Positions 11,175 to 27,189 of a stretch of 64,000 nucleotides of DNA are shown here, in pieces. Origin of the DNA: Enterobacter asburiae (GTDB taxonomy: Bacteria; Pseudomonadota; Gammaproteobacteria; Enterobacterales; Enterobacteriaceae); contig NZ_AP019632.1 in the NCBI RefSeq assembly GCF_007035645.1, positions 1,054,001 through 1,118,000 of the forward strand, read 5' to 3'. The notes below the pieces were generated by a model that was not told where the DNA came from, ran no database searches, and saw nothing but the letters and a program-made list of their open reading frames with translations. How positions within the stretch are numbered: position 1 is the stretch's first letter; each line of letters starts with the position of its first letter. The translations under genes and the position numbers were made by a program.

Positions 11175-11209
11175 CCCTCACCCCAGCCCTCTCCCGGAGG
11201 GAGAGGGGG
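11175..11209. repeat. Dispersed palindromic repeat, copy 1
   Basis: A CCCTCACCCCAG lead-in precedes the arms CCCTCTCCC (11187-11195) and GGGAGAGGG (11199-11207), which are separated by GGA. The same unit recurs at 34747, 36452 and 43585. It behaves as a REP-like extragenic palindrome and lies between recO and pdxJ. Confidence 0.75.
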
Positions 11210-11241
11210 AAGAGAAATGAACCAAAATACCGAGGATTGTC

Positions 11242-11972
11242 ATGGCTGAATTACTGTTAGGCGTCAACATCGACCACATCGCCACGCTGCGTAATGCGCG
11301 CGGCACGGCGTATCCCGATCCGGTTCAGGCGGCGTTTATCGCTGAACAGGCTGGCGCCGACGGCATTACCGTTCACCTGCGTGAAGACCGTCGCCATATC
11401 ACCGATCGCGACGTGCGCATTCTGCGCCAGACGCTGGACACCCGTATGAATCTGGAGATGGCGGTCACCGAAGAGATGCTGGCGATTGCCTGCGAGACCC
11501 AACCGCACTTCTGCTGCCTGGTGCCGGAAAAACGCCAGGAAGTGACCACCGAAGGCGGTCTGGACGTGGCCGGTCAGCTCGACAAAATGCGCGATGCCTG
11601 CAAGCGCCTGGCGGATGCCGGTATCCTGGTTTCTCTGTTTATCGACGCCGATTTCGCCCAGATTAAAGCGGCGGCCGACGTGGGCGCACCGTATATCGAA
11701 ATCCACACCGGCTGCTATGCCGATGCCAAAAACGATGCCGAACAGGCCAAAGAGCTGGAGCGTATCGCTAAAGCGGCCACGTACGCCTCAAGCCTGGGAC
11801 TGAAGGTTAACGCCGGTCACGGCCTGACCTACCACAACGTGAAGGCCATTGCCGCCCTGCCGGAAATGCACGAGCTGAACATCGGCCACGCCATCATTGG
11901 CCGCGCGGTGATGAGCGGCCTGAAAGAGGCGGTCTCAGAGATGAAACGCCTGATGCAGGAAGCGCGTCAGTA

Positions 11973-11973
<1 letters not shown>
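11242..11973 (+). CDS. pdxJ: Pyridoxine 5'-phosphate synthase
   Basis: PdxJ (243 residues) condenses 1-deoxyxylulose 5-phosphate with 3-amino-2-oxopropyl phosphate to give pyridoxine 5'-phosphate, the ring-closing step of vitamin B6 synthesis. It is a TIM barrel. The N-terminus [18 protein letters not shown], the segment [12 protein letters not shown] and the C-terminal [12 protein letters not shown] phosphate site are characteristic. The stop shares a base with the acpS start (TAATG), the pdxJ-acpS pair known from enteric bacteria. Expression may also come from the era-recO transcript. Confidence 0.97.
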
Positions 11974-13505
<1,532 letters not shown>

Positions 13506-13523
13506 AGGGTCTCCTGGCGAAAA

Positions 13524-13609
13524 TGTGATTATCTGCGCAAATACGAATTTTGCTCGCCTGAATGAATTTTATATTCCATTATAGTGTGATTATTATGAAT
13601 TAAAAATTC
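13524..13609. promoter_or_regulatory. yfhH-murQ control region: CRP-like site, murQ promoter, palindrome
   Basis: A half-conserved CRP site, TGTGA-N6-GCGCA, lies at 13524-13539. A -10-like TATAGT is at 13580-13585 with a weak -35 (CCTGAA, 13557-13562). From the implied start the CRP site would be centred near -61, a usual activating position. GAATTAAAAATTC at 13597-13609 is a palindrome after the start point and is a candidate YfhH operator. All are eye matches of modest strength. Confidence 0.35.
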
Positions 13610-13622
13610 TTGAGGTACAAAA

Positions 13623-14516
13623 ATGAATCTTGGCTCACTTGTTTCTGAAACGCGTAACCCGCAAACCATGGATCTGGATGCGCTCTCCACCCTGGAGCTG
13701 GTTAACCGCTTTAATCAACAGGATACGCTGGTCGCGCAGGCAGTGAAAGAGACATTACCCGAGGTGGCGAAAGCTGTCGATGCGGCGGCGGAAGCCCTTA
13801 AGGCCGGCGGTCGCATTATCTACATGGGAGCGGGCACCAGCGGGCGTCTTGGGGTTCTGGATGCGTCAGAATGTCCGCCAACCTTTGGGGTGCCGCACGG
13901 TCTGGTCGTTGGGCTGATTGCCGGTGGACCCGGTGCGCTGCTGAAAGCCGTTGAAGGAGCGGAAGACAATGCACAGCTGGGCGAGGATGACCTGAAGGAT
14001 CTGAATCTGACCGCGAAGGATCTGGTGGTCGGGCTGGCGGCATCCGGGCGTACCCCGTACGTCATTGGCGGGCTGGAATACGCCAACCTGACGGGCTGCA
14101 CGACGGTCGCCATCTCCTGTAACCCTGGCTCACCGATTGCGCAGGTGGCCGCTATTGCTATCTCTCCGGTTGTCGGGCCGGAAGCGCTCACCGGCTCCAC
14201 GCGCCTGAAATCCGGGACCGCGCAAAAGCTGGTGCTCAATATGATCTCCACCGGCGCGATGGTGAAGTTCGGCAAGGTTTATCAGAACCTGATGGTGGAT
14301 ATGCAGGCCACCAACGTCAAGCTGGTGGACAGAGCCTGCCGCATGGTGATGGAGGCGACAGGCGCAGGCCGTGAAGAGGCAGAAGCGGTACTCAAGCAGA
14401 CCGATCACGATGTTAAACCGGCCATTCTGATGATCCTGAGCGGGCTGGATGCGGCGGCCGCGAGAGCCAAACTCGATGCGCATAGCGGCTTCTTACGGGC
14501 GGCATTAGAAAACTAA
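13623..14516 (+). CDS. murQ: N-acetylmuramic acid 6-phosphate etherase
   Basis: MurQ (297 residues) cleaves the D-lactyl ether of MurNAc 6-phosphate, giving GlcNAc 6-phosphate and D-lactate. This lets the cell recycle its own wall sugar and use external MurNAc. The SIS fold shows [24 protein letters not shown] (about residues 66-89), which includes the catalytic Glu, and a helical C-terminal region with a UBA-like end. TTGAGG lies just before the ATG. murP follows after 11 bases, so import and cleavage are cotranscribed. Confidence 0.97.
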   Translation: MNLGSLVSETRNPQTMDLDALSTLELVNRFNQQDTLVAQAVKETLPEVAKAVDAAAEALKAGGRIIYMGAGTSGRLGVLDASECPPTFGVPHGLVVGLIAGGPGALLKAVEGAEDNAQLGEDDLKDLNLTAKDLVVGLAASGRTPYVIGGLEYANLTGCTTVAISCNPGSPIAQVAAIAISPVVGPEALTGSTRLKSGTAQKLVLNMISTGAMVKFGKVYQNLMVDMQATNVKLVDRACRMVMEATGAGREEAEAVLKQTDHDVKPAILMILSGLDAAAARAKLDAHSGFLRAALEN

Positions 14517-14527
14517 CAGAGGCGTCT

Positions 14528-15889
14528 ATGGACAAAACAGCAGCGCTCGCCAGCGATATCCTGCAGGGGATCGGTGGGGAAAAAAATATTCAGCGTCTCG
14601 AAAACTGCATGACGCGCGTGCGCGTCGAGGTGCATAACGACGACCAGCTCGACGTGCCGCGCCTGAAGCAGCTGTCCGGCGTCAGCGGCTACGTTAAACA
14701 GGGGCAGCAGCATCAGCTGATCGTCGGGCCGGGGAAAGCGGCGCAGGTTGTTGATGCCATGCGTGCGCTGATGGGCGTAAGCGCGAGCGCGTCGATTGAC
14801 GATGCGGAGCGCACCAAAGCGCAGGCAAAGGCCAAATACAAAGCCCCCATGAGCGATGCGCTGCGTCAGCTGGCAAACGTCTTTATTCCGCTGATCCCGG
14901 CGTTTATTGCCTCCGGCCTGATCACCGGGATCATCAATATCCTCAAGCGACCGGATATCGTGGGGGATTTCGCCACGCAGTATCCGAATCTGCTGGGGAT
15001 CCTTGGGATCTTCGGCAGCGCTGTTTTCGCCATCATGAACATTCTGGTCGGGGTAAATACCGCGAAGGTGTTTGGCGGATCGCTGGCGATGGGCGGGGTA
15101 ATGGCGGGCATCTTGTCCAGCCCGCAGCTGGCGCAGATCACGCTGTTTGGCGAGGCGCTCCAGCCCGGGCGCGGCGGGGTGATTGCCGTGCTGCTGGTGG
15201 TCATCCTGATGTGCTGGATCGAGAAAAGGCTGCGCGCGGTTCTGCCTGGCTCGATCGAGCTGATCCTCAACCCGCTGTTGACCACGCTGATTACCGGTAG
15301 CGCAGCGATTGTGGCCCTCCAGCCGCTAGGCGGATGGATCTCTGAAGCCATCGCTCACGGCGCGTCTCTGGCTATTGACCGCGGCGGCCTGCTGGTGGGA
15401 GCGGTGCTGTCAGGTACCTTCCTGCCGCTGGTGCTGACGGGGCTACATCAGGGGCTGGTGCCGATCCACGTCGAGCTGGTGCAGGCGCACGGCTATAACG
15501 CGCTGCTGCCTATCCTGTCGATGGCGGGGGTGGGGCAGGTCGGCGCGGCGATTGCCGTCCTGATGAAAACCCGCAACGCGCGTCTGAAAAAAATGATTAA
15601 AGGCGCGCTCCCGGTCGGACTGCTCGGCATCGGCGAGCCGCTGATTTTCGGCGTTACGCTGCCGCTGGGTAAACCGTTCCTCGCCGCCTGTCTGGGCGGC
15701 GCGGTAGGCGGGGCGCTGATCAGTTACTGGAAAGTCGCTACCGTTATCACCTTTGGGCTCTCCGGTTTACCGCTGGCATTAACCATCGTGACCGGAAAAG
15801 TGATGCTCTATCTGTTAGGCTATTTAGTAGCGGTGATCGCCGGGTTCCTGTTTACCTGGCTGTTAGGTTTCAACGACCCAGAGGAGTAA
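14528..15889 (+). CDS. murP: PTS N-acetylmuramic acid transporter, EIIBC
   Basis: MurP (453 residues) imports MurNAc and phosphorylates it to MurNAc 6-phosphate, the substrate of MurQ. The EIIB domain is N-terminal, with the phospho-accepting Cys27 in RLENCMTRVRVEV. The membrane EIIC domain follows from about residue 110 with multiple spans and the LLGIGEPLIFGVTLPL segment near the C-terminus. There is no EIIA domain; in E. coli the glucose EIIA (Crr) serves. It ends three bases before the TTG start of pgpC, whose ribosome-binding site lies in its last codons. Confidence 0.95.
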   Translation: MDKTAALASDILQGIGGEKNIQRLENCMTRVRVEVHNDDQLDVPRLKQLSGVSGYVKQGQQHQLIVGPGKAAQVVDAMRALMGVSASASIDDAERTKAQAKAKYKAPMSDALRQLANVFIPLIPAFIASGLITGIINILKRPDIVGDFATQYPNLLGILGIFGSAVFAIMNILVGVNTAKVFGGSLAMGGVMAGILSSPQLAQITLFGEALQPGRGGVIAVLLVVILMCWIEKRLRAVLPGSIELILNPLLTTLITGSAAIVALQPLGGWISEAIAHGASLAIDRGGLLVGAVLSGTFLPLVLTGLHQGLVPIHVELVQAHGYNALLPILSMAGVGQVGAAIAVLMKTRNARLKKMIKGALPVGLLGIGEPLIFGVTLPLGKPFLAACLGGAVGGALISYWKVATVITFGLSGLPLALTIVTGKVMLYLLGYLVAVIAGFLFTWLLGFNDPEE

Positions 15890-15892
15890 GGT

Positions 15893-16528
15893 TTGGCAAA
15901 TCACGCGCGTCGCGTTGTCTTTTTCGACCTGGATGGAACGCTGCATCAGCAGGATATGTTTGGTACGTTTATGCGTTACCTGCTGCGGCGTCAGCCTTTG
16001 AATGCGCTGCTCGTGCTGCCGCTCTTACCGGTTATCGGGATCGCGCTGCTGGTCAAAGGCCGGGCAGCGCGATGGCCGATGAGTCTGCTGCTGTGGGGAT
16101 GTACCTTTGGGCACAGCGAAGCGCGGCTTAAGCAGCTCGAAAAGGATTTTGCGCACTGGTTTCGCGGCCACGTCGCCGCCTTTCCGGTGGTGCAGGCGCG
16201 CCTGACCAGCTACCTCGACGCGAATGATGCCGACATCTGGCTGATTACCGGCTCCCCGCAGACGCTGGTGGAGCAGGTCTACTTTGATACCCCCTGGCTT
16301 CCGCGCGTGAATCTTATCGCCACGCAAATTGCCCGCGGTTACGGCGGCTGGGTGCTGACCCTGCGCTGCCTGGGGCATGAAAAAGTGGTCCAGCTGGAGA
16401 AACGCATCGGTACGCCGCTGCGCCTGTACAGCGGCTACAGCGACAGCAAGCAGGACAACCCGCTGCTCTATTTTTGCCAGCACCGCTGGCGCGTCACGCC
16501 ATCAGGCGAACTTCAGCAACTCGAATAG
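15893..16528 (+). CDS. pgpC: Phosphatidylglycerophosphatase C
   Basis: PgpC/YfhB (211 residues) removes phosphate from phosphatidylglycerophosphate in the inner membrane, one of three such enzymes in E. coli. It belongs to the HAD superfamily: VVFFDLDGTL near residues 8-17 gives the nucleophile Asp, and a hydrophobic membrane segment follows at about 35-53 (NALLVLPLLPVIGIALLV). Motif II is WLITGSPQ, and GYSDSKQDNPLL holds the acidic motif. The start is TTG at 15893, with AGGAG six bases upstream. It is tightly linked to murP, so transcription from the murQ promoter probably enters it. Confidence 0.93.
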   Translation: MANHARRVVFFDLDGTLHQQDMFGTFMRYLLRRQPLNALLVLPLLPVIGIALLVKGRAARWPMSLLLWGCTFGHSEARLKQLEKDFAHWFRGHVAAFPVVQARLTSYLDANDADIWLITGSPQTLVEQVYFDTPWLPRVNLIATQIARGYGGWVLTLRCLGHEKVVQLEKRIGTPLRLYSGYSDSKQDNPLLYFCQHRWRVTPSGELQQLE

Positions 16529-16540
16529 GCTTATCCATAA

Positions 16541-18530
<1,990 letters not shown>

Positions 18531-18695
18531 TTAGTTAATTCTCTGCGACGCCGGTTGCCTCAGTCTGCTGTAGCCATGTTAATCATAAGGTTTGCCATTG
18601 AATGAGCGGCATTTTGCGTAAACTTGCGCCACTTGGCAACCAATTAGAGAGACAGGTCACATCTATTGTTAAATCTCTGTGCAAATTTTATTTCG

Positions 18696-18711
18696 ACGCA
18701 AACGGTTTCGT
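18696..18711. promoter_or_regulatory. PurR operator of purL
   Basis: ACGCAAACGGTTTCGT matches the PurR consensus ACGCAAACGTTTGCGT at 14 of 16 positions and overlaps the -35 region of the purL promoter, where PurR with hypoxanthine or guanine would block RNA polymerase. Confidence 0.85.
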
Positions 18712-18734
18712 CGGCGCTCAGGATTCTCTATAAT
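18706..18734 (+). promoter_or_regulatory. purL promoter
   Basis: TATAAT at 18729-18734 with a TTTCGT at 18706-18711, 17 bases upstream. The weak -35 lies inside the PurR box. The start of transcription should be near 18741. Confidence 0.7.
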
Positions 18735-18797
18735 GACGCCCGTTTTCCCCCCTTGCGCACACTGTAAGCGCCCCGGCGCTTCGAAGACGAGAGACTT

Positions 18798-22685
<3,888 letters not shown>

Positions 22686-22705
22686 GTTTTAGGCAGTACC
22701 TGTAG

Positions 22706-22738
22706 GCCCGGTAAGCGCGAGCTCGACCGGGCTTTTTT
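22706..22738 (+). terminator. purL terminator
   Basis: GCCCGGT (22706-22712) pairs with ACCGGGC (22726-22732), followed by six T. The stem begins TGTAGGCCCGGTAAG, resembling a REP-type palindrome (compare 27127-27156). Confidence 0.8.
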
Positions 22739-22743
22739 ATTTG

Positions 22744-22761
22744 TGTCGCAATTACGCGACA
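22744..22761. promoter_or_regulatory. GlrR-type site 1 upstream of glmY
   Basis: TGTC, ten bases, GACA, the pattern described for GlrR (QseF) binding upstream of glmY in E. coli. It is centred about 220 bases before the glmY start. Confidence 0.7.
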
Positions 22762-22776
22762 GACCCGTAATTCAAC

Positions 22777-22794
22777 TGTCTCCAAAAGGCGACA
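22777..22794. promoter_or_regulatory. GlrR-type site 2 upstream of glmY
   Basis: A second exact TGTC-N10-GACA, 33 bases after site 1, about three helical turns. Confidence 0.7.
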
Positions 22795-22839
22795 TTTAAC
22801 TCGTTGATTTATATATGGCAGTAAAGGTTCCCGTTAAGG

Positions 22840-22857
22840 TGTTGCTTAATAGCGACA
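22840..22857. promoter_or_regulatory. GlrR-type site 3 upstream of glmY
   Basis: TGTT-N10-GACA, one mismatch from the pattern, 63 bases after site 2 (about six helical turns). Confidence 0.6.
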
Positions 22858-22946
22858 CTTAGCCTGGAAATCATTCAACCGATAATTAACAGGCTAAACG
22901 AGTAAAACTCATATATTTCAAACTGTTAATATTTTGTTTTGCATTC

Positions 22947-22962
22947 TGGCACGGGTGTTGCA
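22947..22962 (+). promoter_or_regulatory. Sigma-54 promoter of glmY
   Basis: TGGCACGGGTGTTGCA contains the -24 GG and -12 GC pairs with correct spacing. It places the start of transcription at about 22973-22974. A sigma-70-like pair, TTGCAT (22939-22944) and CATAAT (22961-22966) with a 16-base spacer, overlaps it, as in E. coli. Confidence 0.85.
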
Positions 22963-22973
22963 TAATATTAACC

Positions 22974-23158
22974 AGTGGCTCATTCACCTTCTTATGTCAG
23001 CCCCTTCGGGACGCGCTACATAAACTTCGAATGACGCACAAAAAGGTGCCTGCCGTCCAACTACTGATCATAGCGATGCTTTATCAGGCCAGGGCGAAAC
23101 GTCGAGTTAGGCACCGCCTCATTCCATGACAAAGCCGGGTTTTTACCCGGCTTTGTTG
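22974..23158 (+). ncRNA. glmY: Small RNA GlmY
   Basis: The sequence from AGTGGCTCATTCACC through a GCCCCTTCGGGACGCGC hairpin to the terminal AAAGCCGGG/CCCGGCTTT stem matches GlmY as I know it from E. coli, both in place (between purL and glrK) and in length (about 185 bases). GlmY binds the adaptor RapZ, sparing the homologous RNA GlmZ from RNase E, which then activates glmS translation and so glucosamine 6-phosphate supply. It is encoded next to glrK-qseG-glrR, whose regulator should bind the three sites upstream. The exact ends are inferred from the promoter and terminator. Confidence 0.9.
23130..23158 (+). terminator. glmY terminator
   Basis: CAAAGCCGGGT and ACCCGGCTTTG form an 11-base stem with a TTTT loop, followed by TTGT. 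The stem is part of the mature RNA. Confidence 0.85.
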
Positions 23159-23216
23159 TATCTGAAGGGCAGACTCAGTTACGCTCTGCGTAAATCCCCA
23201 TTAAGAGAGTAATGCG

Positions 23217-24644
23217 TTGAAACGCTGGCCCGTTTTCCCCCGCTCCCTGCGGCAGCTCGTCATGATGGCCTTCCTGCTGATCCTGCTGCCGCTGCTGATC
23301 CTTGCCTGGCAGGCGTGGCAAAGCCTGAACGCGCTGAGCGCGCAGGCGGCTTTGACCAACCGCACGACGCTCATCGACGCCAGACGCAGTGAAGCGATGA
23401 CCAACGCCGCGCTGGAGATGGAGCGTAGCTATCGTCAGTATTGCGTGCTTGACGATCGGACGCTGGAAAAGGTTTATCAGAGTCAGCGTAAACGCTACAG
23501 CGAAATGCTGGACGCTCACGCGGGGGTCTTACCTGATGACAAGCTCTATCAGGCGTTACGTCAGGATTTGAACGATCTCGCGCAGCTGCAGTGCAGCAAC
23601 AGCGGCCCGGATGCCGTTGCCGCCGCGCGCCTCGAAGCTTTTGCCAGCGCCAACACCGAGATGGTGCAGTCTACGCGCGCGGTGATTTTCTCTCGCGGCC
23701 AGCAGCTCCAGCAGGAGATTGCCGAGCGCGGCCAGTTTTTCGGCTGGCAGGCGCTGGTGCTGTTCCTGGTGAGCCTTGGGCTGGTACTGCTCTTTACCCG
23801 CATGATCATCGGCCCGGTGAAGGGCATTCAGCGTATGATCAACCGTCTGGGGGAGGGGAAATCGCTCGGGGATACGGTCGCCTTTAAAGGTCCCCGCGAG
23901 CTGCGATCCGTAGGCCAGCGCATTATCTGGCTGTCCGAGCGCCTGGCGTGGCTCGAATCACAGCGCCATCAGTTCCTGCGCCATATCTCTCATGAGCTTA
24001 AAACGCCGCTGGCCAGCATGCGCGAAGGGACGGAGCTGCTGGCGGACGAAGTGGCCGGGCCCCTTACGCCAGAGCAGAAAGAAATTGTCGAGATCCTGGA
24101 TAACAGCAGCCGCAATCTGCAAAAGCTGATTGAGCAACTGCTGGATTACAACCGCAAGCTGGCTGACGGGGCGGTCGTACTGGAAAACGTTGAGATTGAG
24201 CCGCTGGTGGATATGGTGATCTCCGCCCACAGCTTGCCAGCAAGAGCTAAAATGATGCATACCGGCGTCGAGCTGAATGCGCCTGCGTGCCTGGCTGAAC
24301 CCATGCTGCTGATGAGCGTTCTGGATAATCTTTACTCCAATGCGGTGCACTATGGTACTGAATCCGGTAACATTTATATCCGAAGTAATACGAATGGTTC
24401 ACGGGTCTTTATTGACGTCGCAAACACCGGCACCCCGATCCCCGATGACGAAAAAACCATGATCTTCGAACCCTTTTTCCAGGGAAGTCATCAGCGGAAA
24501 GGCGCGGTTAAAGGAAGTGGTCTGGGCTTGAGCATCGCCCGGGACTGCATTCGACGCATGCAGGGTGAGCTAAACATTGCCGCGGACGAACGTTCAGATG
24601 TTTGCTTCCGTATCGAACTGCCCGTGAGCCGGAAAAATCAATAA
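23217..24644 (+). CDS. glrK: Sensor histidine kinase GlrK (QseE)
   Basis: GlrK (475 residues) is the inner-membrane kinase of the GlrK/GlrR system that senses envelope conditions and controls glmY. An N-terminal membrane span (about 14-34) and a second near 175-198 flank a periplasmic helical sensor. A HAMP domain follows, then the dimerisation box HISHELKTPLASMREG with the phospho-accepting His. The ATPase domain has LLDNLYSNAVHY-type N box and GSGLGLSIARDC. The start is TTG 23217, with AGAGAG seven bases upstream. An ATG at 23212 opens only Met-Arg-stop and overlaps the start. It is followed by qseG and glrR. Confidence 0.94.
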   Translation: MKRWPVFPRSLRQLVMMAFLLILLPLLILAWQAWQSLNALSAQAALTNRTTLIDARRSEAMTNAALEMERSYRQYCVLDDRTLEKVYQSQRKRYSEMLDAHAGVLPDDKLYQALRQDLNDLAQLQCSNSGPDAVAAARLEAFASANTEMVQSTRAVIFSRGQQLQQEIAERGQFFGWQALVLFLVSLGLVLLFTRMIIGPVKGIQRMINRLGEGKSLGDTVAFKGPRELRSVGQRIIWLSERLAWLESQRHQFLRHISHELKTPLASMREGTELLADEVAGPLTPEQKEIVEILDNSSRNLQKLIEQLLDYNRKLADGAVVLENVEIEPLVDMVISAHSLPARAKMMHTGVELNAPACLAEPMLLMSVLDNLYSNAVHYGTESGNIYIRSNTNGSRVFIDVANTGTPIPDDEKTMIFEPFFQGSHQRKGAVKGSGLGLSIARDCIRRMQGELNIAADERSDVCFRIELPVSRKNQ

Positions 24645-24666
24645 AATGAATCTATGTCTGGTGAGT

Positions 24667-25383
24667 ATGTCACACGTCTTTTTCCGCGCCGTACGTGCGG
24701 TGTTTTCCAGCAAAACGCTTCGCCTGAGCCTGCCCTGTTTATTTCTGGCAGGGTGTGTTTCCCATGCGCCACAAAGTGCCATTAGCGATAAACAGGAAGA
24801 TAAATGGCCCGATAACCAGCTGGCAGACTTCCTCTCAACCCGCTGTGACGACATCTGGAACCTGTCAGGACATGACGTTGAAAGCAACCCGCTGTTCTGG
24901 CTGCGTGGGATAGATTGCGCCCAGCGTCTGGCGCCGGTAGACGCCCGCTCGAAGGCGGCGATGCTGGATGACGACACCTGGCAGGACGCTTTCAAGCGCG
25001 GGATTTTACTCGCAGATGCGAAAATTACCCCCGTTGAACGTCGCGTCAATGTGACCCGACTGGACACGTTTGTAGTCAATCTTCCCGTGCAGGTACGCCC
25101 GGTATACCAGCTCTGGCGCGATGGGCAGACATTACAGCTTCAGCTGTCTGAAGAGCGCTCCCGCTACAGCAAGCTGCAACAGTCAACCGACAGCGAGCTT
25201 GATACGCTGCGTCAACAGCAGCAACATTTACGTACGCAGCTGGATACCACGACGCGTAAGCTGGAGAACCTGACGGATATCGAAAGGCAGCTCTCGTCGC
25301 GCAAATATCAGCCGGGGAGCTCATCCGCTGCACCGGACAGCGATACGCCGAAACAAGAGGATGTGAAGCATGACGAGCCGTAA
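24667..25383 (+). CDS. qseG: Outer-membrane lipoprotein QseG (YfhG)
   Basis: QseG (238 residues from this start) is a lipoprotein that touches the periplasmic part of GlrK and modulates its activity. A signal sequence ends in the lipobox LAGC (Cys30), giving lipid attachment. Residues from about 165 to 210 form a likely coiled coil (LSEERSRYSKLQQSTDSEL onward). I prefer ATG 24667, which has GGTGAG just before it, over ATG 24646, which lacks one; the length is then within one residue of E. coli QseG. It begins 22 bases after glrK, and its end overlaps glrR by 14 bases. Confidence 0.88.
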   Translation: MSHVFFRAVRAVFSSKTLRLSLPCLFLAGCVSHAPQSAISDKQEDKWPDNQLADFLSTRCDDIWNLSGHDVESNPLFWLRGIDCAQRLAPVDARSKAAMLDDDTWQDAFKRGILLADAKITPVERRVNVTRLDTFVVNLPVQVRPVYQLWRDGQTLQLQLSEERSRYSKLQQSTDSELDTLRQQQQHLRTQLDTTTRKLENLTDIERQLSSRKYQPGSSSAAPDSDTPKQEDVKHDEP

Positions 25384-26707
25384 ACCTGCCCATCTTTTAC
25401 TGGTGGATGACGATCCCGGTCTGTTAAAGCTGCTGGGGATGCGTCTGGTGAGCGAAGGCTACAGCGTCGTGACCGCTGAAAGCGGGCTGGAAGGGCTCAA
25501 GATCCTCAGTCGCGAGAAAATCGATCTGGTGATAAGCGACCTGCGGATGGACGAAATGGATGGCCTGCAGCTGTTCGCGGAGATCCAGAAGCAGCAGCCG
25601 GGTATGCCCGTGATTATCCTGACGGCGCACGGGTCGATCCCGGATGCGGTTGCCGCAACGCAGCAGGGGGTCTTCAGCTTCCTGACCAAGCCGGTGGACA
25701 AAGACGCGCTGTATAAGGCTATCGACAGCGCGCTGGAACATGCCGCCCCGGCGGGGGATGAAGCGTGGCGGGAGTCCATCGTCACCCGCAGCCCTATTAT
25801 GCTGCGTCTGCTTGAACAGGCCCGGATGGTGGCGCAGTCCGACGTCAGCGTGCTCATCAACGGCCAGAGCGGAACCGGAAAAGAGATCCTGGCCCAGGCG
25901 ATCCATAACGCCAGCCCGCGCAGTAAAAACGCCTTTATCGCCATTAACTGCGGCGCGCTTCCGGAACAGCTTCTCGAATCTGAACTGTTTGGACACGCCC
26001 GCGGCGCATTCACCGGCGCGGTGAGCAGCCGGGAAGGGCTGTTCCAGGCCGCGGAAGGCGGCACGCTGTTCCTGGACGAGATTGGCGACATGCCCGCACC
26101 GCTGCAGGTCAAACTGCTCCGCGTGTTGCAGGAGCGAAAAGTTCGCCCGCTGGGCAGCAACCGCGATATCGATATTAATGTGCGCATTATTTCCGCCACC
26201 CACCGCGACTTGCCAAAAGTGATGGCGCGCAACGAGTTTCGCGAAGATCTCTACTACCGTCTGAACGTGGTGAATCTGAAGATCCCGGCGCTGGCGGAGC
26301 GCGCGGAAGACATTCCGCTGCTGGCGAACCATCTTTTGCGCCAGGCGGCCGATCGCCATAAACCGTTCGTGCGCGCGTTTTCCACCGACGCGATTAAGCG
26401 GCTGATGGCCGCAGGCTGGCCGGGTAACGTGCGCCAGCTGGTGAACGTGATTGAGCAGTGCGTGGCGCTGACCTCCTCACCGGTGATCAGCGATGCGCTG
26501 GTGGAGCAGGCGCTGGAAGGGGAAAACACGGCCCTGCCGACGTTTGCGGAAGCGCGGAATCAGTTCGAGCTGAACTATCTGCGCAAGCTATTGCAGATAA
26601 CCAAAGGCAACGTGACCCACGCGGCGCGCATGGCCGGACGCAACCGCACCGAGTTCTACAAGCTGCTGTCGCGCCACGAGCTGGAAGCAAACGATTTTAA
26701 AGAGTAA
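25370..26707 (+). CDS. glrR: Sigma-54-dependent response regulator GlrR (QseF)
   Basis: GlrR (445 residues) activates sigma-54 promoters, notably that of glmY, when phosphorylated by GlrK. The receiver domain (about 8-120) has LLLVDDDPGLLKLL and the phospho-accepting Asp in VISDLRMDEMDG. The AAA+ domain (about 140-370) shows GQSGTGKEILAQ (Walker A), the sigma-54-contacting ESELFGHARGAFTGA loop and GGTLFLDEIGDMP (Walker B). A Fis-type helix-turn-helix ends the protein (GNVTHAARMAGRNRTEFYKLL). The TGTC-N10-GACA sites upstream of glmY are its expected targets. Confidence 0.96.
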   Translation: MTSRKPAHLLLVDDDPGLLKLLGMRLVSEGYSVVTAESGLEGLKILSREKIDLVISDLRMDEMDGLQLFAEIQKQQPGMPVIILTAHGSIPDAVAATQQGVFSFLTKPVDKDALYKAIDSALEHAAPAGDEAWRESIVTRSPIMLRLLEQARMVAQSDVSVLINGQSGTGKEILAQAIHNASPRSKNAFIAINCGALPEQLLESELFGHARGAFTGAVSSREGLFQAAEGGTLFLDEIGDMPAPLQVKLLRVLQERKVRPLGSNRDIDINVRIISATHRDLPKVMARNEFREDLYYRLNVVNLKIPALAERAEDIPLLANHLLRQAADRHKPFVRAFSTDAIKRLMAAGWPGNVRQLVNVIEQCVALTSSPVISDALVEQALEGENTALPTFAEARNQFELNYLRKLLQITKGNVTHAARMAGRNRTEFYKLLSRHELEANDFKE

Positions 26708-26763
26708 TGCCGTATGATACTGTGAGCAATCGATTACGAGGCAGCTTACAGGCAAGAGTTTAA

Positions 26764-27111
<348 letters not shown>

Positions 27112-27126
27112 CAATGCCAACGGTTT

Positions 27127-27156
27127 TGTAGGCCGGGTAAGGTGCAACCACCCGGC
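27127..27156. repeat. REP-like palindrome after glnB
   Basis: TTGTAGGCCGGGTAAGGTGC then CCACCCGGC forms an imperfect palindrome (GCCGGGT against ACCCGGC) of the REP type common after enterobacterial genes. The GTAGGCC(C/G)GGTAAG core recurs at 22702. Confidence 0.55.
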
Positions 27157-27187
27157 GAAAAAAAGCCCCTCGAACGAGGGGCTTTTT
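27157..27187. terminator. Bidirectional terminator between glnB and hmp
   Basis: AAGCCCCTCG and CGAGGGGCTT pair with a short loop, flanked by A7 on the left and T5 on the right, so it can end transcripts from both sides. Confidence 0.85.
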
Positions 27188-27189
27188 CA

